Shown: positions 34,183 to 44,259 of the stretch, in pieces
How positions within the stretch are numbered: the first letter of the stretch is position 1
Layout: the number at the start of each line of letters is the position of its first letter
From: Methylophilus sp. 5
Lineage (GTDB): Bacteria; Pseudomonadota; Gammaproteobacteria; Burkholderiales; Methylophilaceae
NCBI RefSeq assembly: GCF_000515275.1
Contig: NZ_KI911560.1
Location: 2,966,124 to 3,030,123 of the forward strand
Length of the DNA stretch: 64,000 nucleotides
Direction: 5' to 3'
Made by a program: the position numbers and the translations under genes
The notes under the pieces: model-generated
What the model was told of the DNA's origin: nothing
Database searches by the model: none
Seen by the model: the letters and a program-made list of their open reading frames with translations, nothing else

Positions 34183-36450
34183 ATGCGAGATTTAGTTAGA
34201 CAGTTAAAGCAAAAAGTGACAGAAATAAAGTCTATCAGTTATGAAACTGAGCAGGCTCTCATCCGTGTTGCTTTCGTCAGCTTTATTACGCTCTATCTCC
34301 TTATTAATCACAGCAGCTACGAGCCTGTATTGCTCTGCCTGATTTATTTGTGTTTTGGCTTTTTGATGCTGTATAACATCCTGCAAAACCCACAAAAAAA
34401 TGAAAAACGCCAGTGGGTAGCGATGGTGATGGACATTACAGCCACCTCGCTTGAGCAGATGATTTCAGGCGCAATGGCGGGCGTATTTATCGGCATTTAT
34501 CTGTGGCTTATCATCGGCTATGGCTTACGTTATGGCACCAAGTTTTTTAAAGGCTGCTACGTCTTTAGCCTGATCGGCTTTAGCCTGACACTGTATTTAA
34601 ACCCCTACTGGAACCAGCATCAGCATTTAGCCTATGGCTTTTTGCTCACCTTGTTACTGGTTCCACCGCACGCACTGCGCTTGCTGGTCAGCCTCGAAAA
34701 AGCCACCAAAGAAGCAGGACAAGCCAGCGAGGCAAAAACAAACTTCCTGTCTAATATCAGCCATGAAATGCGCACCCCGCTTAACGGCATTATTGGTGCC
34801 AGTGAGTTAATGGCGCAAACAAAACTCGATAGCAAACAATCCGAATTACTTAAAATGGTTGGCACCTCAGCCTCCAGCCTCAAAAAACTGATTAATGACG
34901 TGCTGGACATCAGCAAAATTGAAAAAGGCAAAGTTGAGCTCGAAGAAATCACTTTTTTCATGCCTGACCTGATCCAGCGCTTGCACTTGATGTTTCAGAT
35001 TGAGGTTGAACGCAAGCAATTGTGGCTGCGGTTTCACCTTGACCCATTGGTAGAGCGCCACTATGTCGGCAGCATGCACCACATTGAGCAGGTATTAACC
35101 AACCTGATTGCCAACGCTATTAAGTTTACCCAACACGGCGGGGTCGACGTAGTGGTGAGCGTGATACAAGGCCATGCCGAGATGAGTAAACTCAGCTTTC
35201 GCATACGTGATACCGGCATAGGCATTAAAAATGACGCATTGCCGCTGATTTTTGACAGCTTTACCCAAGCGGATAGCAGCATCACCAGGCGTTATGGCGG
35301 CACCGGGTTAGGCACTGCCATTGCGAAACAGCTGGTCGAGGTGATGTCTGGAAAAATCAGTGTCACCAGCCAGGAAAATGTCGGCACGACTTTTGTGGTG
35401 AGCCTGCCGCTCACACATGCGGCGGCACCCGCACAGCCGGCGGCAAACGAAATCAATCTCGATAGCCAGTCGAATGTTGTGCCATTAAGCAGTCATACCA
35501 AGTTCCGCAAAAAGATTCGCGTGCTGATTGCAGATGACAACGTGGTCAATCGACTGATTCTGAACGAAACCCTGCAAAGAATGCACTGTGTGGTCAAAGC
35601 GGTAGACAACGGCGATGCGGCACTGGATGCACTGGAACATCACCGGTTTGACTTGATGATTCTGGATTACAACATGCCGGAAATGAACGGCCTGGAGGTG
35701 TTTAATATCCACCATGCCCTGCCCGGGAGCAAACCACTACGTACCGTCATTTTGACCGCAGATGCGACCAAAACCACACAGGACCGCTGTTTGCGTGCAG
35801 GCGTGTATCAGGTATTAACCAAACCGGTGGTTTCAAGACAAATTCAAAGCCTGATTGAAGCGATTGCCGCGACCATAGAGACGGAACAGTTGGCACAAGT
35901 CGCGCCAGTCAGACGCAAAAAAGCGAAAACCACTACGCAAGAACAAGCTGCAGCGCCGACACAGATAGATTCACCGCGTCAGGATACACCACTGGTCGAG
36001 TCAAGGGCCCCCAACTCGCCAATGCGGGGGGCAAAACCCGCACCAATAGACGCACAAAACATCACCAGCATCACGCCAATCACTGAACCATTACTGGATG
36101 ATGATCGCATGGCCCACTTGCTAAAACTGGGCGGCAGTGAAGCATTTCTGCACAAGCTCATCACCGAGTTTATTGAGTCTACCGACATTTTGGTACGCAC
36201 ACTGGGCAAAGCCAGCCTCGATTTAAACTTTGAACAAGTACATAAACTGGCGCACGAGCTGGCGGGTGAATCTGCCAATATGGGCTTGATTCCACTCAGC
36301 AAACTCAGCCGCCGTTTATTGGGCTTGAACATGGAAGATGCCCAGACTATTTCCGGCCTGTATCAGGCCGTTGCTGATTGCTATGAAGAGACGCGTGGGC
36401 ACCTGCTACAACATCGCAGCAAGCTCTCATCCAAGCGCTCTCACAAATAG
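34183..36450 (+). CDS. rpfC: RpfC-like hybrid sensor kinase of the DSF system
   Basis: A 755-residue inner-membrane kinase that should sense diffusible signal factor. Four or five hydrophobic segments lie in residues about 25-165. These are followed by the histidine kinase (phospho-acceptor His194 in SNISHEMRTPLNGI; ATPase N box near LTNLIANAIKFTQ and G box GIGIKNDALPLIFDSF, GGTGLG). A receiver domain follows (phospho-acceptor Asp495 in LMILDYNMPEM), then a C-terminal HPt domain (His691 in HKLAHELAGESANMGL). This is the architecture of Xanthomonas RpfC. It faces the DSF synthase gene tail to tail with a 21-base gap. The ribosome site is weak. Confidence 0.88.
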   Translation: MRDLVRQLKQKVTEIKSISYETEQALIRVAFVSFITLYLLINHSSYEPVLLCLIYLCFGFLMLYNILQNPQKNEKRQWVAMVMDITATSLEQMISGAMAGVFIGIYLWLIIGYGLRYGTKFFKGCYVFSLIGFSLTLYLNPYWNQHQHLAYGFLLTLLLVPPHALRLLVSLEKATKEAGQASEAKTNFLSNISHEMRTPLNGIIGASELMAQTKLDSKQSELLKMVGTSASSLKKLINDVLDISKIEKGKVELEEITFFMPDLIQRLHLMFQIEVERKQLWLRFHLDPLVERHYVGSMHHIEQVLTNLIANAIKFTQHGGVDVVVSVIQGHAEMSKLSFRIRDTGIGIKNDALPLIFDSFTQADSSITRRYGGTGLGTAIAKQLVEVMSGKISVTSQENVGTTFVVSLPLTHAAAPAQPAANEINLDSQSNVVPLSSHTKFRKKIRVLIADDNVVNRLILNETLQRMHCVVKAVDNGDAALDALEHHRFDLMILDYNMPEMNGLEVFNIHHALPGSKPLRTVILTADATKTTQDRCLRAGVYQVLTKPVVSRQIQSLIEAIAATIETEQLAQVAPVRRKKAKTTTQEQAAAPTQIDSPRQDTPLVESRAPNSPMRGAKPAPIDAQNITSITPITEPLLDDDRMAHLLKLGGSEAFLHKLITEFIESTDILVRTLGKASLDLNFEQVHKLAHELAGESANMGLIPLSKLSRRLLGLNMEDAQTISGLYQAVADCYEETRGHLLQHRSKLSSKRSHK

Positions 36451-36471
36451 CCGGGCACCCATGGCTACGCA

Positions 36472-37437
36472 CTACTGATTCACCGCCAGGTGATGGTCGA
36501 TTGGTAAAACACTCGCCTGTTGCGGCAAATCAATGACAGGCGCTTGATCGGGAAACAAGCGTGACTGCGCGCGATAAAAGCGATCCATCACCTTGAGGTC
36601 TCGCTCAGTCAGGCGCAAGGCGTTCTCTACCCAAACATCGACAATATCCTTGAGCTCGTCGTAGGTGAGTGGATTCACCCTGGCTTTAGCCTTTTGTGCA
36701 GATAAAAAGCCTTCGGCACGTTTGCTATTTTTATGGATAAAGTCGTGCACAGCCTGCTCGCCTTCGCCCTCCTCAACCACGATATCAATCAGGCCCATTT
36801 GCAGGCACTCTTCTGCGGTATAGCGCTCGCAACCCAGGATCATTTTATCTGCAACGGCGATGCCTGCTTTACGCGCGATAAAACTGTAAGCACCCATGCC
36901 TGGAATCATGTTAAAAAACAGCTCAGGAAAACAAAACACAGATTGTTTTTCAGCGATAAGTACATCACTGGTCATGGCAGCTTCAATCCCAGCGCCCAGC
37001 ACCTCGCCTTGTAGCAATGAGATTTTAGTCACGTGATCCAGCTGAAAGCGGAAGGCGCGCTGGGCAACAACATCAATGCTGAGCTTGGCATAAGCCTGCA
37101 ACAATGCCCGGTCTTGCTGACGAATAGCCGCAGCCATTTTCTGTAAGTCGCCACCCATATTAAAATAGCCCGGCGTGGCTGACGCAAACACAGAATAACG
37201 AATCGGCAGTACAGTCTCATTGTCCGTCTGGACATAGCCGCCACTACGCTGGACATCCGCATGATGCTGGTGCAGATTCATCAGTAAATCATGGTTGATG
37301 CAGGGAATACGCTGTGGCTGATGTATATAACTCCATAACGCCTGTTGTTCTGCATCAAAACGGCAAAATACCTGACCGTAATCATGTGACAGTAAACGTT
37401 GTTGATAGTTAACCAAGCCTTGTTCGAACGGTTTCAT
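36472..37437 (-). CDS. rpfF: DSF synthase, RpfF-like enoyl-CoA hydratase/thioesterase
   Basis: RpfF makes cis-2-unsaturated fatty acids of the DSF family from acyl-ACP. The protein has 321 residues and the crotonase fold, with the oxyanion pattern GYFNMGGDLQKM and the second segment SLLQGEVLGAGIEAAMTSD, FCFPELFFNMIPGMGAYSF. These regions hold the two Glu used by RpfF (one in GEVLGAGIEA, one in FPELFF). The ATG at 37437 has AAAGGAG seven bases upstream; an ATG 18 bases earlier has none, and the same AAAGGAG lies inside it. Pairing with rpfC fixes the role. Confidence 0.88.
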   Translation of the reverse strand: MKPFEQGLVNYQQRLLSHDYGQVFCRFDAEQQALWSYIHQPQRIPCINHDLLMNLHQHHADVQRSGGYVQTDNETVLPIRYSVFASATPGYFNMGGDLQKMAAAIRQQDRALLQAYAKLSIDVVAQRAFRFQLDHVTKISLLQGEVLGAGIEAAMTSDVLIAEKQSVFCFPELFFNMIPGMGAYSFIARKAGIAVADKMILGCERYTAEECLQMGLIDIVVEEGEGEQAVHDFIHKNSKRAEGFLSAQKAKARVNPLTYDELKDIVDVWVENALRLTERDLKVMDRFYRAQSRLFPDQAPVIDLPQQASVLPIDHHLAVNQ

Positions 37438-37606
37438 GAACTTCTCCTTTGACATTAAAAATGTATTGAATCAATCAGTGGTATTGACGTATCGGTAGAT
37501 CGAGTCGTTGACGTCAGCAAATACATCATAATCAAAACAGCAGGTCGCCGTGAGGGAGCCTCTCAGGTTTTACAGTTGCAAGGATATGTCCTGCCTTAAA
37601 AACAAC

Positions 37607-37628
37607 AAAGGGGGCGAATGCCCCCTTT
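37607..37628 (-). terminator. Terminator of acnB
   Basis: AAAGGGGG and CCCCCTTT form an 8-bp stem with a 6-base loop, followed on the minus strand by TTTGTTGTTTTT. It lies 26 bases after the acnB stop codon. Confidence 0.9.
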
Positions 37629-37653
37629 GCTGATTGCGTTAAATCATGAGTCG

Positions 37654-40233
37654 CTATGCAGTTTCTTGAATCGGAATGACTTTTTTCACGTTTTCCAAAG
37701 ACCCTGCATATTGGGTCATCTGGTTAAAGTTGAGATATTTGTAAATCTCCGCCGTATTGGTCAGTTTGCTGCCTAAGGTGTCCAGGTACTCTTGGACCGT
37801 TGGCATGCGACCCAGCTTAGCGCACACCGCCGCCAGCTCAGCAGAGCCTAGATAAACACGTGCGTCTTTACCCATGCGGTTATCAAAGTTACGGGTAGAG
37901 GTAGAAAACACGGTGGCCTTGTCTGCCACGCGCGCCTGGTTACCCATGCATAGCGAGCAGCCCGGCACCTCGGTACGCGCCCCTGCCACGCCAAAGGTCG
38001 AATACACGCCCTCTGCACGCAACTGTGCCTCGTCCATACGGGTTGGTGGTGCAATCCACAAACGGGTTGGGATACCACCCGCGCCTTCGAGCACTTTACC
38101 TGCCGCGCGATAATGGCCAATATTGGTCATGCAGCTACCAATAAACACTTCGTCGATTTTATCCCCCACCACTGCGGTCAATGGCTTAATGTCATCCGGG
38201 TCGTTGGGACAAGCCACCAGTGGCTCTTTAATATCAGCGAGATCAATTTCGATCACATGCGCGTACTCAGCGTCGGCATCCGGTTGCAGCAGCTCTGGTT
38301 TTTCCAACCAGGCTTTCATGCTGGCAATACGGCGCTCGAGTGTACGCGCATCGGCATAACCGTTTTCGATCATGTTTTGCATCAGCACAATGTTAGAGTT
38401 AAGAAACTCAATCACTGGCTCTTTGTTCAGCAATACAGTACAACCATTGGCGGAGCGTTCAGCAGAAGCATCAGCCAGTTCAAAGGCTTGTTCTACTTTT
38501 AAATCTGGCAAGCCTTCGATTTCAAGCACACGGCCGTTAAATACGTTTTGTTTACCTTGTTTGCCAACCGTCAGCGTACCTTCCTGAATAGCCGCATAAG
38601 GGATCGCATTGACCAGGTCACGCAAGGTGATGCCAGGTTGCATTTCGCCTTTAAAACGTACCAATACAGATTCCGGCATATCTAACGGCATAGCGCCAGT
38701 CGCTGCGGCAAATGCCACCAACCCAGAACCTGCAGGGAAGCTGATACCAATAGGAAAACGGGTATGTGAGTCACCACCGGTGCCTACAGTATCCGGCAAA
38801 ATCAGGCGGTTAAGCCAGGAGTGAATCACGCCATCGCCAGCGCGCAAACTGACACCACCACGGCTGGACATAAATTCCGGCAACTCATGCTGCAGTTTAA
38901 TATCAACAGGTTTGGGATACGCTGCCGTATGGCAGAAGCTCTGCATCACCAGGTCGGCACTAAAGCCAAGGCAAGCCAGCTCTTTCAGTTCATCACGTGT
39001 CATACCACCCGTGGTGTCTTGTGAGCCGACAGTGGTTGCTTTTGGCTCGCAGTAAGTGCCCGGGCGCACGCCCAAACCAGCAGGCAGGCCACAGGCGCGA
39101 CCGACCATTTTCTGGGCCAAGGTATAGCCTTTACCCGTATCTTTAACCGGGGTAGATTTAATAAAGGTATCGGTCTCGCCCAAGCCCAGCGCTTTACGCG
39201 CATTCGCGGTCAAGCCACGGCCAATAATTAATGGAATACGGCCGCCAGCACGCACTTCATCTGCCAGCGTGACCGGATTCATCTCGAACGTGGCCAACAA
39301 GTCACCCGCCTCTGACAGCACTTTGCCTTCAAATGGCTTGATCACAATCACATCACCGGTGTTCAGCTTGGACACATCGCACTGAATCGGCAACGCGCCG
39401 GAATCTTCGGCGGTATTAAAGAAAATAGGTGCAATTTTATTGCCGATGACGACACCACCGGTGCGCTTGTTTGGGATAAACGGAATATCATCGCCCATCC
39501 ACCACTGCACAGAGTTAATCGCTGATTTACGTGAGGAGCCCGTGCCCACCACGTCACCCACATAAGCCAACGGCAAGCCTTTTTGCTTGAGGCTTTCAAT
39601 GGTTTGCAGGCCGTCGGCCATGCGATTAATCAACATGGCTTTGGCGTGCAATGGAATATCCGGGCGGCTCCAGGCATCTTGTGCCGGGCTCAGGTCGTCG
39701 GTATTGGTTTCACCCTCTAACTTAAACACCACCAGCTTTATTTCTTCTGCCAGCGCAGGCTTGCTGGTAAACCACTCGGCATTCGCCCATGAAGTAATCA
39801 GCGCTTTCGCGTGTGGATTACCTGCTTTCATTTTGGCATCGACATCATGAAAAGCATCAAACATCAAAATGGTGGTCGACAATGCTTTCACAGCCTGTGC
39901 GGCCATCGGCGTATCCAGCAATGCCACCAATGCCTGCACGTTGTAACCACCAAGCATGGTGCCCAGCAATTCAATCGCTTTTTCAGCAGTCACCAATGGT
40001 GAGCTGGCGTTACCGTTGGCCACGTCAGCCAGAAAAGCGGCTTTGACATAAGCAGCCTGATCAACACCCGCCGGGATACGATTTTGCAGCAGGTCAACCA
40101 GCAAGGTCTCCTGACCTGCAGGCGGTGATTTTAGCAGCTCGACCAAGGCAGCGACTTGCTCTGCGTTGAGTGGTAAAGGAGGCAGGGTTTGCGCGGCGCG
40201 CTCTTTAACGTGGGTTTCGTATGCTTGTAACAT
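37654..40233 (-). CDS. acnB: Aconitate hydratase B
   Basis: AcnB interconverts citrate and isocitrate, and can also hydrate 2-methyl-cis-aconitate in the methylcitrate cycle. The 859-residue length and order (HEAT-like N-terminal domain, swivel domain, then the Fe-S catalytic part) fit the family. The cluster cysteines are visible in [15 protein letters not shown] and CSLCMGNQ, and [26 protein letters not shown] are family patterns. No acnD/prpF pair accompanies the prp genes here, so AcnB is the likely partner of PrpD. It is the last gene of the minus-strand carbon block, with its own terminator. Confidence 0.97.
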   Translation of the reverse strand: MLQAYETHVKERAAQTLPPLPLNAEQVAALVELLKSPPAGQETLLVDLLQNRIPAGVDQAAYVKAAFLADVANGNASSPLVTAEKAIELLGTMLGGYNVQALVALLDTPMAAQAVKALSTTILMFDAFHDVDAKMKAGNPHAKALITSWANAEWFTSKPALAEEIKLVVFKLEGETNTDDLSPAQDAWSRPDIPLHAKAMLINRMADGLQTIESLKQKGLPLAYVGDVVGTGSSRKSAINSVQWWMGDDIPFIPNKRTGGVVIGNKIAPIFFNTAEDSGALPIQCDVSKLNTGDVIVIKPFEGKVLSEAGDLLATFEMNPVTLADEVRAGGRIPLIIGRGLTANARKALGLGETDTFIKSTPVKDTGKGYTLAQKMVGRACGLPAGLGVRPGTYCEPKATTVGSQDTTGGMTRDELKELACLGFSADLVMQSFCHTAAYPKPVDIKLQHELPEFMSSRGGVSLRAGDGVIHSWLNRLILPDTVGTGGDSHTRFPIGISFPAGSGLVAFAAATGAMPLDMPESVLVRFKGEMQPGITLRDLVNAIPYAAIQEGTLTVGKQGKQNVFNGRVLEIEGLPDLKVEQAFELADASAERSANGCTVLLNKEPVIEFLNSNIVLMQNMIENGYADARTLERRIASMKAWLEKPELLQPDADAEYAHVIEIDLADIKEPLVACPNDPDDIKPLTAVVGDKIDEVFIGSCMTNIGHYRAAGKVLEGAGGIPTRLWIAPPTRMDEAQLRAEGVYSTFGVAGARTEVPGCSLCMGNQARVADKATVFSTSTRNFDNRMGKDARVYLGSAELAAVCAKLGRMPTVQEYLDTLGSKLTNTAEIYKYLNFNQMTQYAGSLENVKKVIPIQETA

Positions 40234-40423
40234 GATGTGTAGGCTCTACCAATAAAACAAAAAACGGGGAATGGGCCAGGGCTAACCACTGACTGCTGAG
40301 GATCTCTTCTCGCTTGATTATAGTCCAGTCCATTCGCCAGAATGTTAACTGCTTGTAACATTCCAGCAATTGATGCAAATGACAGCCGCCTGCAAGCAAC
40401 AAAACAACACTGTCGTGCGGTTG

Positions 40424-40756
40424 TCAGCGCGTGCTGTCTCCATATAACTCTTTGGCAAATGGCGTACTGCAACTCTTACCGTAGGCAGACGACTCCCATT
40501 TGTCCAGTAACTCTTTTTGGTAACCCTTGCCGTGCTGCTTTTCCAGCCAGGCACGCACCTCAAACACATCGGCAAAGCCATTGTGATCGCTATCCATCAG
40601 GGCCACCTGATCTTCCAGTGTCGGCCCGCTGTAACGGCCACTGCTATCAGTAAAATATTCTAGCGCCGACTCGGCATGCACGGGCAAACTGAGGCTGCCT
40701 GTCAGCCAAACACACGCCACAGCAAAAAATATTGCCCCAGTGTCGATTTTTATCAT
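40424..40756 (-). CDS. Secreted small EF-hand protein
   Basis: A 110-residue protein with an N-terminal signal peptide (residues 1-about 28, cleavage near PVHAES). It has one canonical EF-hand loop (DSDHNGFADVFE, residues about 56-67) that should bind calcium. A second, weak EF-like segment may lie after it. Two Cys in the mature part are possible (only one, in KSCSTP, is clear). GGAG precedes the ATG. No function can be assigned. The 190-base stretch between it and acnB (40234-40423) holds nothing I recognise. Confidence 0.75.
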   Translation of the reverse strand: MIKIDTGAIFFAVACVWLTGSLSLPVHAESALEYFTDSSGRYSGPTLEDQVALMDSDHNGFADVFEVRAWLEKQHGKGYQKELLDKWESSAYGKSCSTPFAKELYGDSTR

Positions 40757-40847
40757 ACTCGCTCCATGATTACGCTTAGTTGTATGACGTATCTTTCACC
40801 AATTTGTGCCCGGCCTCAGTGATTTCACTCACATTGCGCATGCCAAT

Positions 40848-42353
40848 TTAAACTGCTTGCAAAGCAATGGTTTTTTTCCAGAGTGCTGGCCCGGTTTGAT
40901 GCACAGACTCGCCATCTGCACTCACCGCCACCGTCACCGGCATATCCACTACCTCAAACTCGTAAACGGCCTCCATGCCTAACTCTTTAAAGGCCAGCAC
41001 GCGGGATTTTTTAATCGCCTTGCTGACCAGGTAAGCGGCGCCACCAACAGCCATCAGATACACTGATTGATGTTTGGCAATCTCGACCAATGCTTCTTCT
41101 CCGCGTTCGGCTTTACCAATCGAGCCCAGCAAGCCCGTGTTCAGCATCATCTCGGTATAGCTATCCATACGCGTCGCGGTGGTTGGGCCTGCCGGGCCCA
41201 CCGCTTCGTCACGCACGGCATCTACCGGGCCGACGTAATAAATAAACTTGTTGGTAAAATCAACCGGCAACGGCTCACCGTTGGCCAGCATGGTTTGGAT
41301 GCGTTTATGTGCCGCATCGCGGCCAGTCAATATCTTGCCGGTTAAGAGCAAAGTATCGCCGGTTTTCCAGGTTTGTGTTTGTTCACGCGTGACAGTTTCC
41401 AGGTTGACGCGCTTGGCTTGCGGGCTTGGTGCCCAATGCACATCCGGGTAAATATCCGGGCTAGGCGGTGTCAGTTCAGCCACGCCCGACCCATCCAGCG
41501 TAAAGTGCACATGGCGTGTCGCCGCACAGTTAGGGATAATCGCCACCGGCAAACTCGCCGCATGGGTTGGATAATCCAGGATTTTCACATCGAGTACGGT
41601 GGTCAAGCCGCCCAGGCCTTGCGCGCCTATGCCTAACTGATTGACCTTTTCATAGAGCTCTAACCGCAGTTCCTCTATGCGGTTTTGCGCGCCGCGTGCT
41701 TGCAATGCCTGAATATCAATCGGCGCCATGAGCGATTCTTTGGCCAGCAGCATGGCTTTTTCGGCACTGCCGCCAATGCCTATGCCCAGCATGCCAGGCG
41801 GGCACCAGCCTGCGCCCATCTCAGGCACTACTTTTAGCACCCAATCCACAATGCTTTCGTTAGGATTGAGCATGGCCAATTTAGATTTATTTTCAGAGCC
41901 GCCGCCTTTAGCCGCAATCTGGATATCGACGGTATCGCCAGCCACCATCTCAACATGGGTAATGGCTGGTGTGTTATCGCGTGTATTTTTGCGGGCGCCT
42001 GCCGGGTCGCTCACAATCGAGGCCCGCAAAGTGTTATCCGGGTGCAAATAGGCGCGGCGCACGCCTTCATTGACCATCTCGTCTATGGTCATGTCACCTT
42101 CAAAACGTGCCTGCATGCCGATTTTGATAAAGGCCACCACAATACCGGTATCCTGACACAGAGGCCGTTTACCTTCGGCGCACATGCGCGAATTGGTCAA
42201 AATCTGCGCAATGGCATCTTTGGCGGCTGGGGAGGCTTCTTTAGTATAGGCAGCCGCCAAGGCCTGAATATAATCTTCAGGATGGTAATAAGAGATATAT
42301 TGCAAGGCATCGGCAATACTCTCGATAAAATCTTGGGTTTTAATCAGGGCCAT
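40848..42353 (-). CDS. Class I fumarate hydratase (4Fe-4S)
   Basis: Converts fumarate to malate. The 501-residue single-chain enzyme has the N-terminal alpha part (RPLCQDTGIVVAFIKIGM, ENKSKLAMLNPNESIVDWVL, GGSAEKAMLLAKESL) and the C-terminal beta part (GKILTGRDAAHKR, YVGPVDAVRDEAVGPAGPTT), with the cluster Cys in CQDTG, NCAAT and the CPPGMLGIG region. It is the heat- and oxygen-labile type. It follows the acyl-CoA ligase by 24 bases on the same strand. Confidence 0.95.
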   Translation of the reverse strand: MALIKTQDFIESIADALQYISYYHPEDYIQALAAAYTKEASPAAKDAIAQILTNSRMCAEGKRPLCQDTGIVVAFIKIGMQARFEGDMTIDEMVNEGVRRAYLHPDNTLRASIVSDPAGARKNTRDNTPAITHVEMVAGDTVDIQIAAKGGGSENKSKLAMLNPNESIVDWVLKVVPEMGAGWCPPGMLGIGIGGSAEKAMLLAKESLMAPIDIQALQARGAQNRIEELRLELYEKVNQLGIGAQGLGGLTTVLDVKILDYPTHAASLPVAIIPNCAATRHVHFTLDGSGVAELTPPSPDIYPDVHWAPSPQAKRVNLETVTREQTQTWKTGDTLLLTGKILTGRDAAHKRIQTMLANGEPLPVDFTNKFIYYVGPVDAVRDEAVGPAGPTTATRMDSYTEMMLNTGLLGSIGKAERGEEALVEIAKHQSVYLMAVGGAAYLVSKAIKKSRVLAFKELGMEAVYEFEVVDMPVTVAVSADGESVHQTGPALWKKTIALQAV

Positions 42354-42377
42354 GGTGTTTTCTTTAGCGCGGCATCT

Positions 42378-44027
42378 TCAACGGGCATTGCTTTTCAAAT
42401 AGGCAATCGCAGGACTCACATCTTTACGCAAGATTTTACCATTTTTGGTGCGCGGAAACTCTTTAGCGAGATACACGGTTTTGGGTGCTTTATACGCTGC
42501 CAGGTGCTGTTTGCCAAACGCGATTAACTCCTCGGGCGCAATCGCAGCCTCAGGTTTGGGGATGACATAAATCACCACCAGCAATTTGTCTTTTTCAATT
42601 TCTTCGCCCACGGCTGCGCAGTCCGCCACGGCCGGATGGCCTTTGTAGACGCGCTCAATTTCGTAGGGCGATACGCGATAGCCGAAGCTTTTAATAATGT
42701 CATCCTTACGGCCCAAAAACCATAGATAGCCATCAGCATCATATTTGGCATAGTCGCCGGTGAAAAAATAGCCATCGTGTTTGTATTTTGCGGTTTCTTC
42801 AGGCAAGTTCCAATAGTTTAAAAACAAGCCGGGGTCGGTGTCTGGCACGCAAATCATGCCCTCCTCGCCTTCGGCCACCGGCTCACGTGTGTCAGGATTA
42901 AGCAGCACAATATCGTGCCCAGGCTGCGGAAACCCGGCTGATCCTGCGCGAATCGGCCGGAAAATACTTTGCGACAAGTAGTAAGAAAACTCACTCATGC
43001 CAACCGCTTCATAAATATCCAGCCAAAACCGTTCGCGCCATTGCGTCAACACTTCGTCAGACAAATGCTCACCGGCACTCATAAAATGGCGAACGCTAGG
43101 AATCTCGGCCTGCGTCGCAGTGGTTTTTTGCAGCAACTGCCGATAAATAGTCGGCACACCAATAAAAATGGTGGCGCCATGCTTGGCAATCAGCTCCAGC
43201 CACTTTTGCGCATCATTTTTACCCTCATGCACGATCACCGTTTTGCCTAAATACAACGGGTCCATCAGGCCCGTGCCCAACACATAGGTCCAGTTAAACT
43301 TGCCAGAATGCATGATACGGTCTTGCTGGGTGTCACTATAGTTAAACCAGTACTGCGCCGCGGTTTGGCGCCCAAGCAGTGCACGGTGCGCATGCAACAC
43401 GCCTTTTGGGTAACCCGTCGTGCCCGAGGTATAGACCAGGTAAGCAGCCTCTTCACCACGCGTGGCATAAGCAGGTGCGATTTGATTTACGGCTGCCAAA
43501 GCGGCCTCTAGCGAAAGTACATTTAAACCTGCGACTGGTGCAATATCACTCGTGAGCTGTGTTAACAAAATGTGCCTCAGTTGTGGCGTTTGTGCAATAT
43601 TTTGCTGCATTTTGGCCGACATGCCCGCCCAGGCAGCCGCATCTGTCACCAGCACCACCGCAGCAGAGTCTTTAGCTAGGTAAGCAATTTCTTCGGCGGT
43701 TAACAAGGTGGATGTTGGCACAGCAATTGCGCCCGTTTTCATCGTGCCTAAAAAAGCGGTTGGATAATCCAGGCTGTTAGGCAGGCGAATCAGTACACGG
43801 TCACCCGGCGCCACGCCCAGATCACGTAACACCTGGGCAAAACGATCTGTCCTGTCGGCCAGTTCGGCAAAGCTAATGCGACTGGTGCCAAAGGTGTCAT
43901 CTTCCACAATCATGGCGATTTCATCGGCTTTGGCCGTGCCTAAATGGCGGTCACTACAAGCGACCCCGATATTAAAAAACTCAGGGACGTCCCATTGCCA
44001 TTGTGGATAAGGGGCTAACTGTGTCAT
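42378..44027 (-). CDS. AMP-forming acyl-CoA ligase (benzoate-CoA ligase-like)
   Basis: A 549-residue member of the acetyl/benzoate-CoA ligase family. The AMP-binding P-loop (YLVYTSGTTGYPKGVLHAHRA), the A5 segment (YEAVGMSEFSY), the hinge region (YFFTGDYAKYDADGYLWFLGRKDDIIKSFGYRVSP) and the catalytic Lys (RTKNGKILRK) are intact. The start at 44027 has GAAAGG upstream and is preferred over one 33 bases earlier. Given the prp and MaoC/CitE genes around it, the substrate could be propionate or a short dicarboxylate; benzoate is unlikely because no benzoyl-CoA genes are near. Confidence 0.8.
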   Translation of the reverse strand: MTQLAPYPQWQWDVPEFFNIGVACSDRHLGTAKADEIAMIVEDDTFGTSRISFAELADRTDRFAQVLRDLGVAPGDRVLIRLPNSLDYPTAFLGTMKTGAIAVPTSTLLTAEEIAYLAKDSAAVVLVTDAAAWAGMSAKMQQNIAQTPQLRHILLTQLTSDIAPVAGLNVLSLEAALAAVNQIAPAYATRGEEAAYLVYTSGTTGYPKGVLHAHRALLGRQTAAQYWFNYSDTQQDRIMHSGKFNWTYVLGTGLMDPLYLGKTVIVHEGKNDAQKWLELIAKHGATIFIGVPTIYRQLLQKTTATQAEIPSVRHFMSAGEHLSDEVLTQWRERFWLDIYEAVGMSEFSYYLSQSIFRPIRAGSAGFPQPGHDIVLLNPDTREPVAEGEEGMICVPDTDPGLFLNYWNLPEETAKYKHDGYFFTGDYAKYDADGYLWFLGRKDDIIKSFGYRVSPYEIERVYKGHPAVADCAAVGEEIEKDKLLVVIYVIPKPEAAIAPEELIAFGKQHLAAYKAPKTVYLAKEFPRTKNGKILRKDVSPAIAYLKSNAR

Positions 44028-44126
44028 GTTCAAACCTTTCCATTCACTCTGTGCACGCATGGTTTATGCCATGCCGATGTTTGCATTTCTTTTGAAAATG
44101 CTTTTTTAAACTCTATAAATACGGCT

Positions 44127-44259
44127 AAATTCAGAATTTAGCGATGAAGTGCAAGGCGCACAGCGCACAGAAAGCGGAATGTACATAAAGTACATGAGCA
44201 TTTCGAGCACTAATCAAATAACGGCCTGCAACGCCGCAATTCGCGCTAAAAATGAATTT
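44127..44259. repeat. Long imperfect palindrome with GTAC-N5-GTAC centre, copy A
   Basis: The ends pair as AAATTC-(4)-TTTAGCG with CGCTAAA-(3)-GAATTT, further in TGCAAGGC pairs with GCCTGCA, and the centre is GTACATAAAGTAC. It fills the gap between the acyl-CoA ligase gene and the CitE-like gene and ends at the CitE-like stop codon. The same central GTAC-N5-GTAC occurs in the palindrome at 50252-50350. It looks like a dispersed non-coding repeat. The rest of the 44028-44259 gap is not recognised. Confidence 0.65.
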
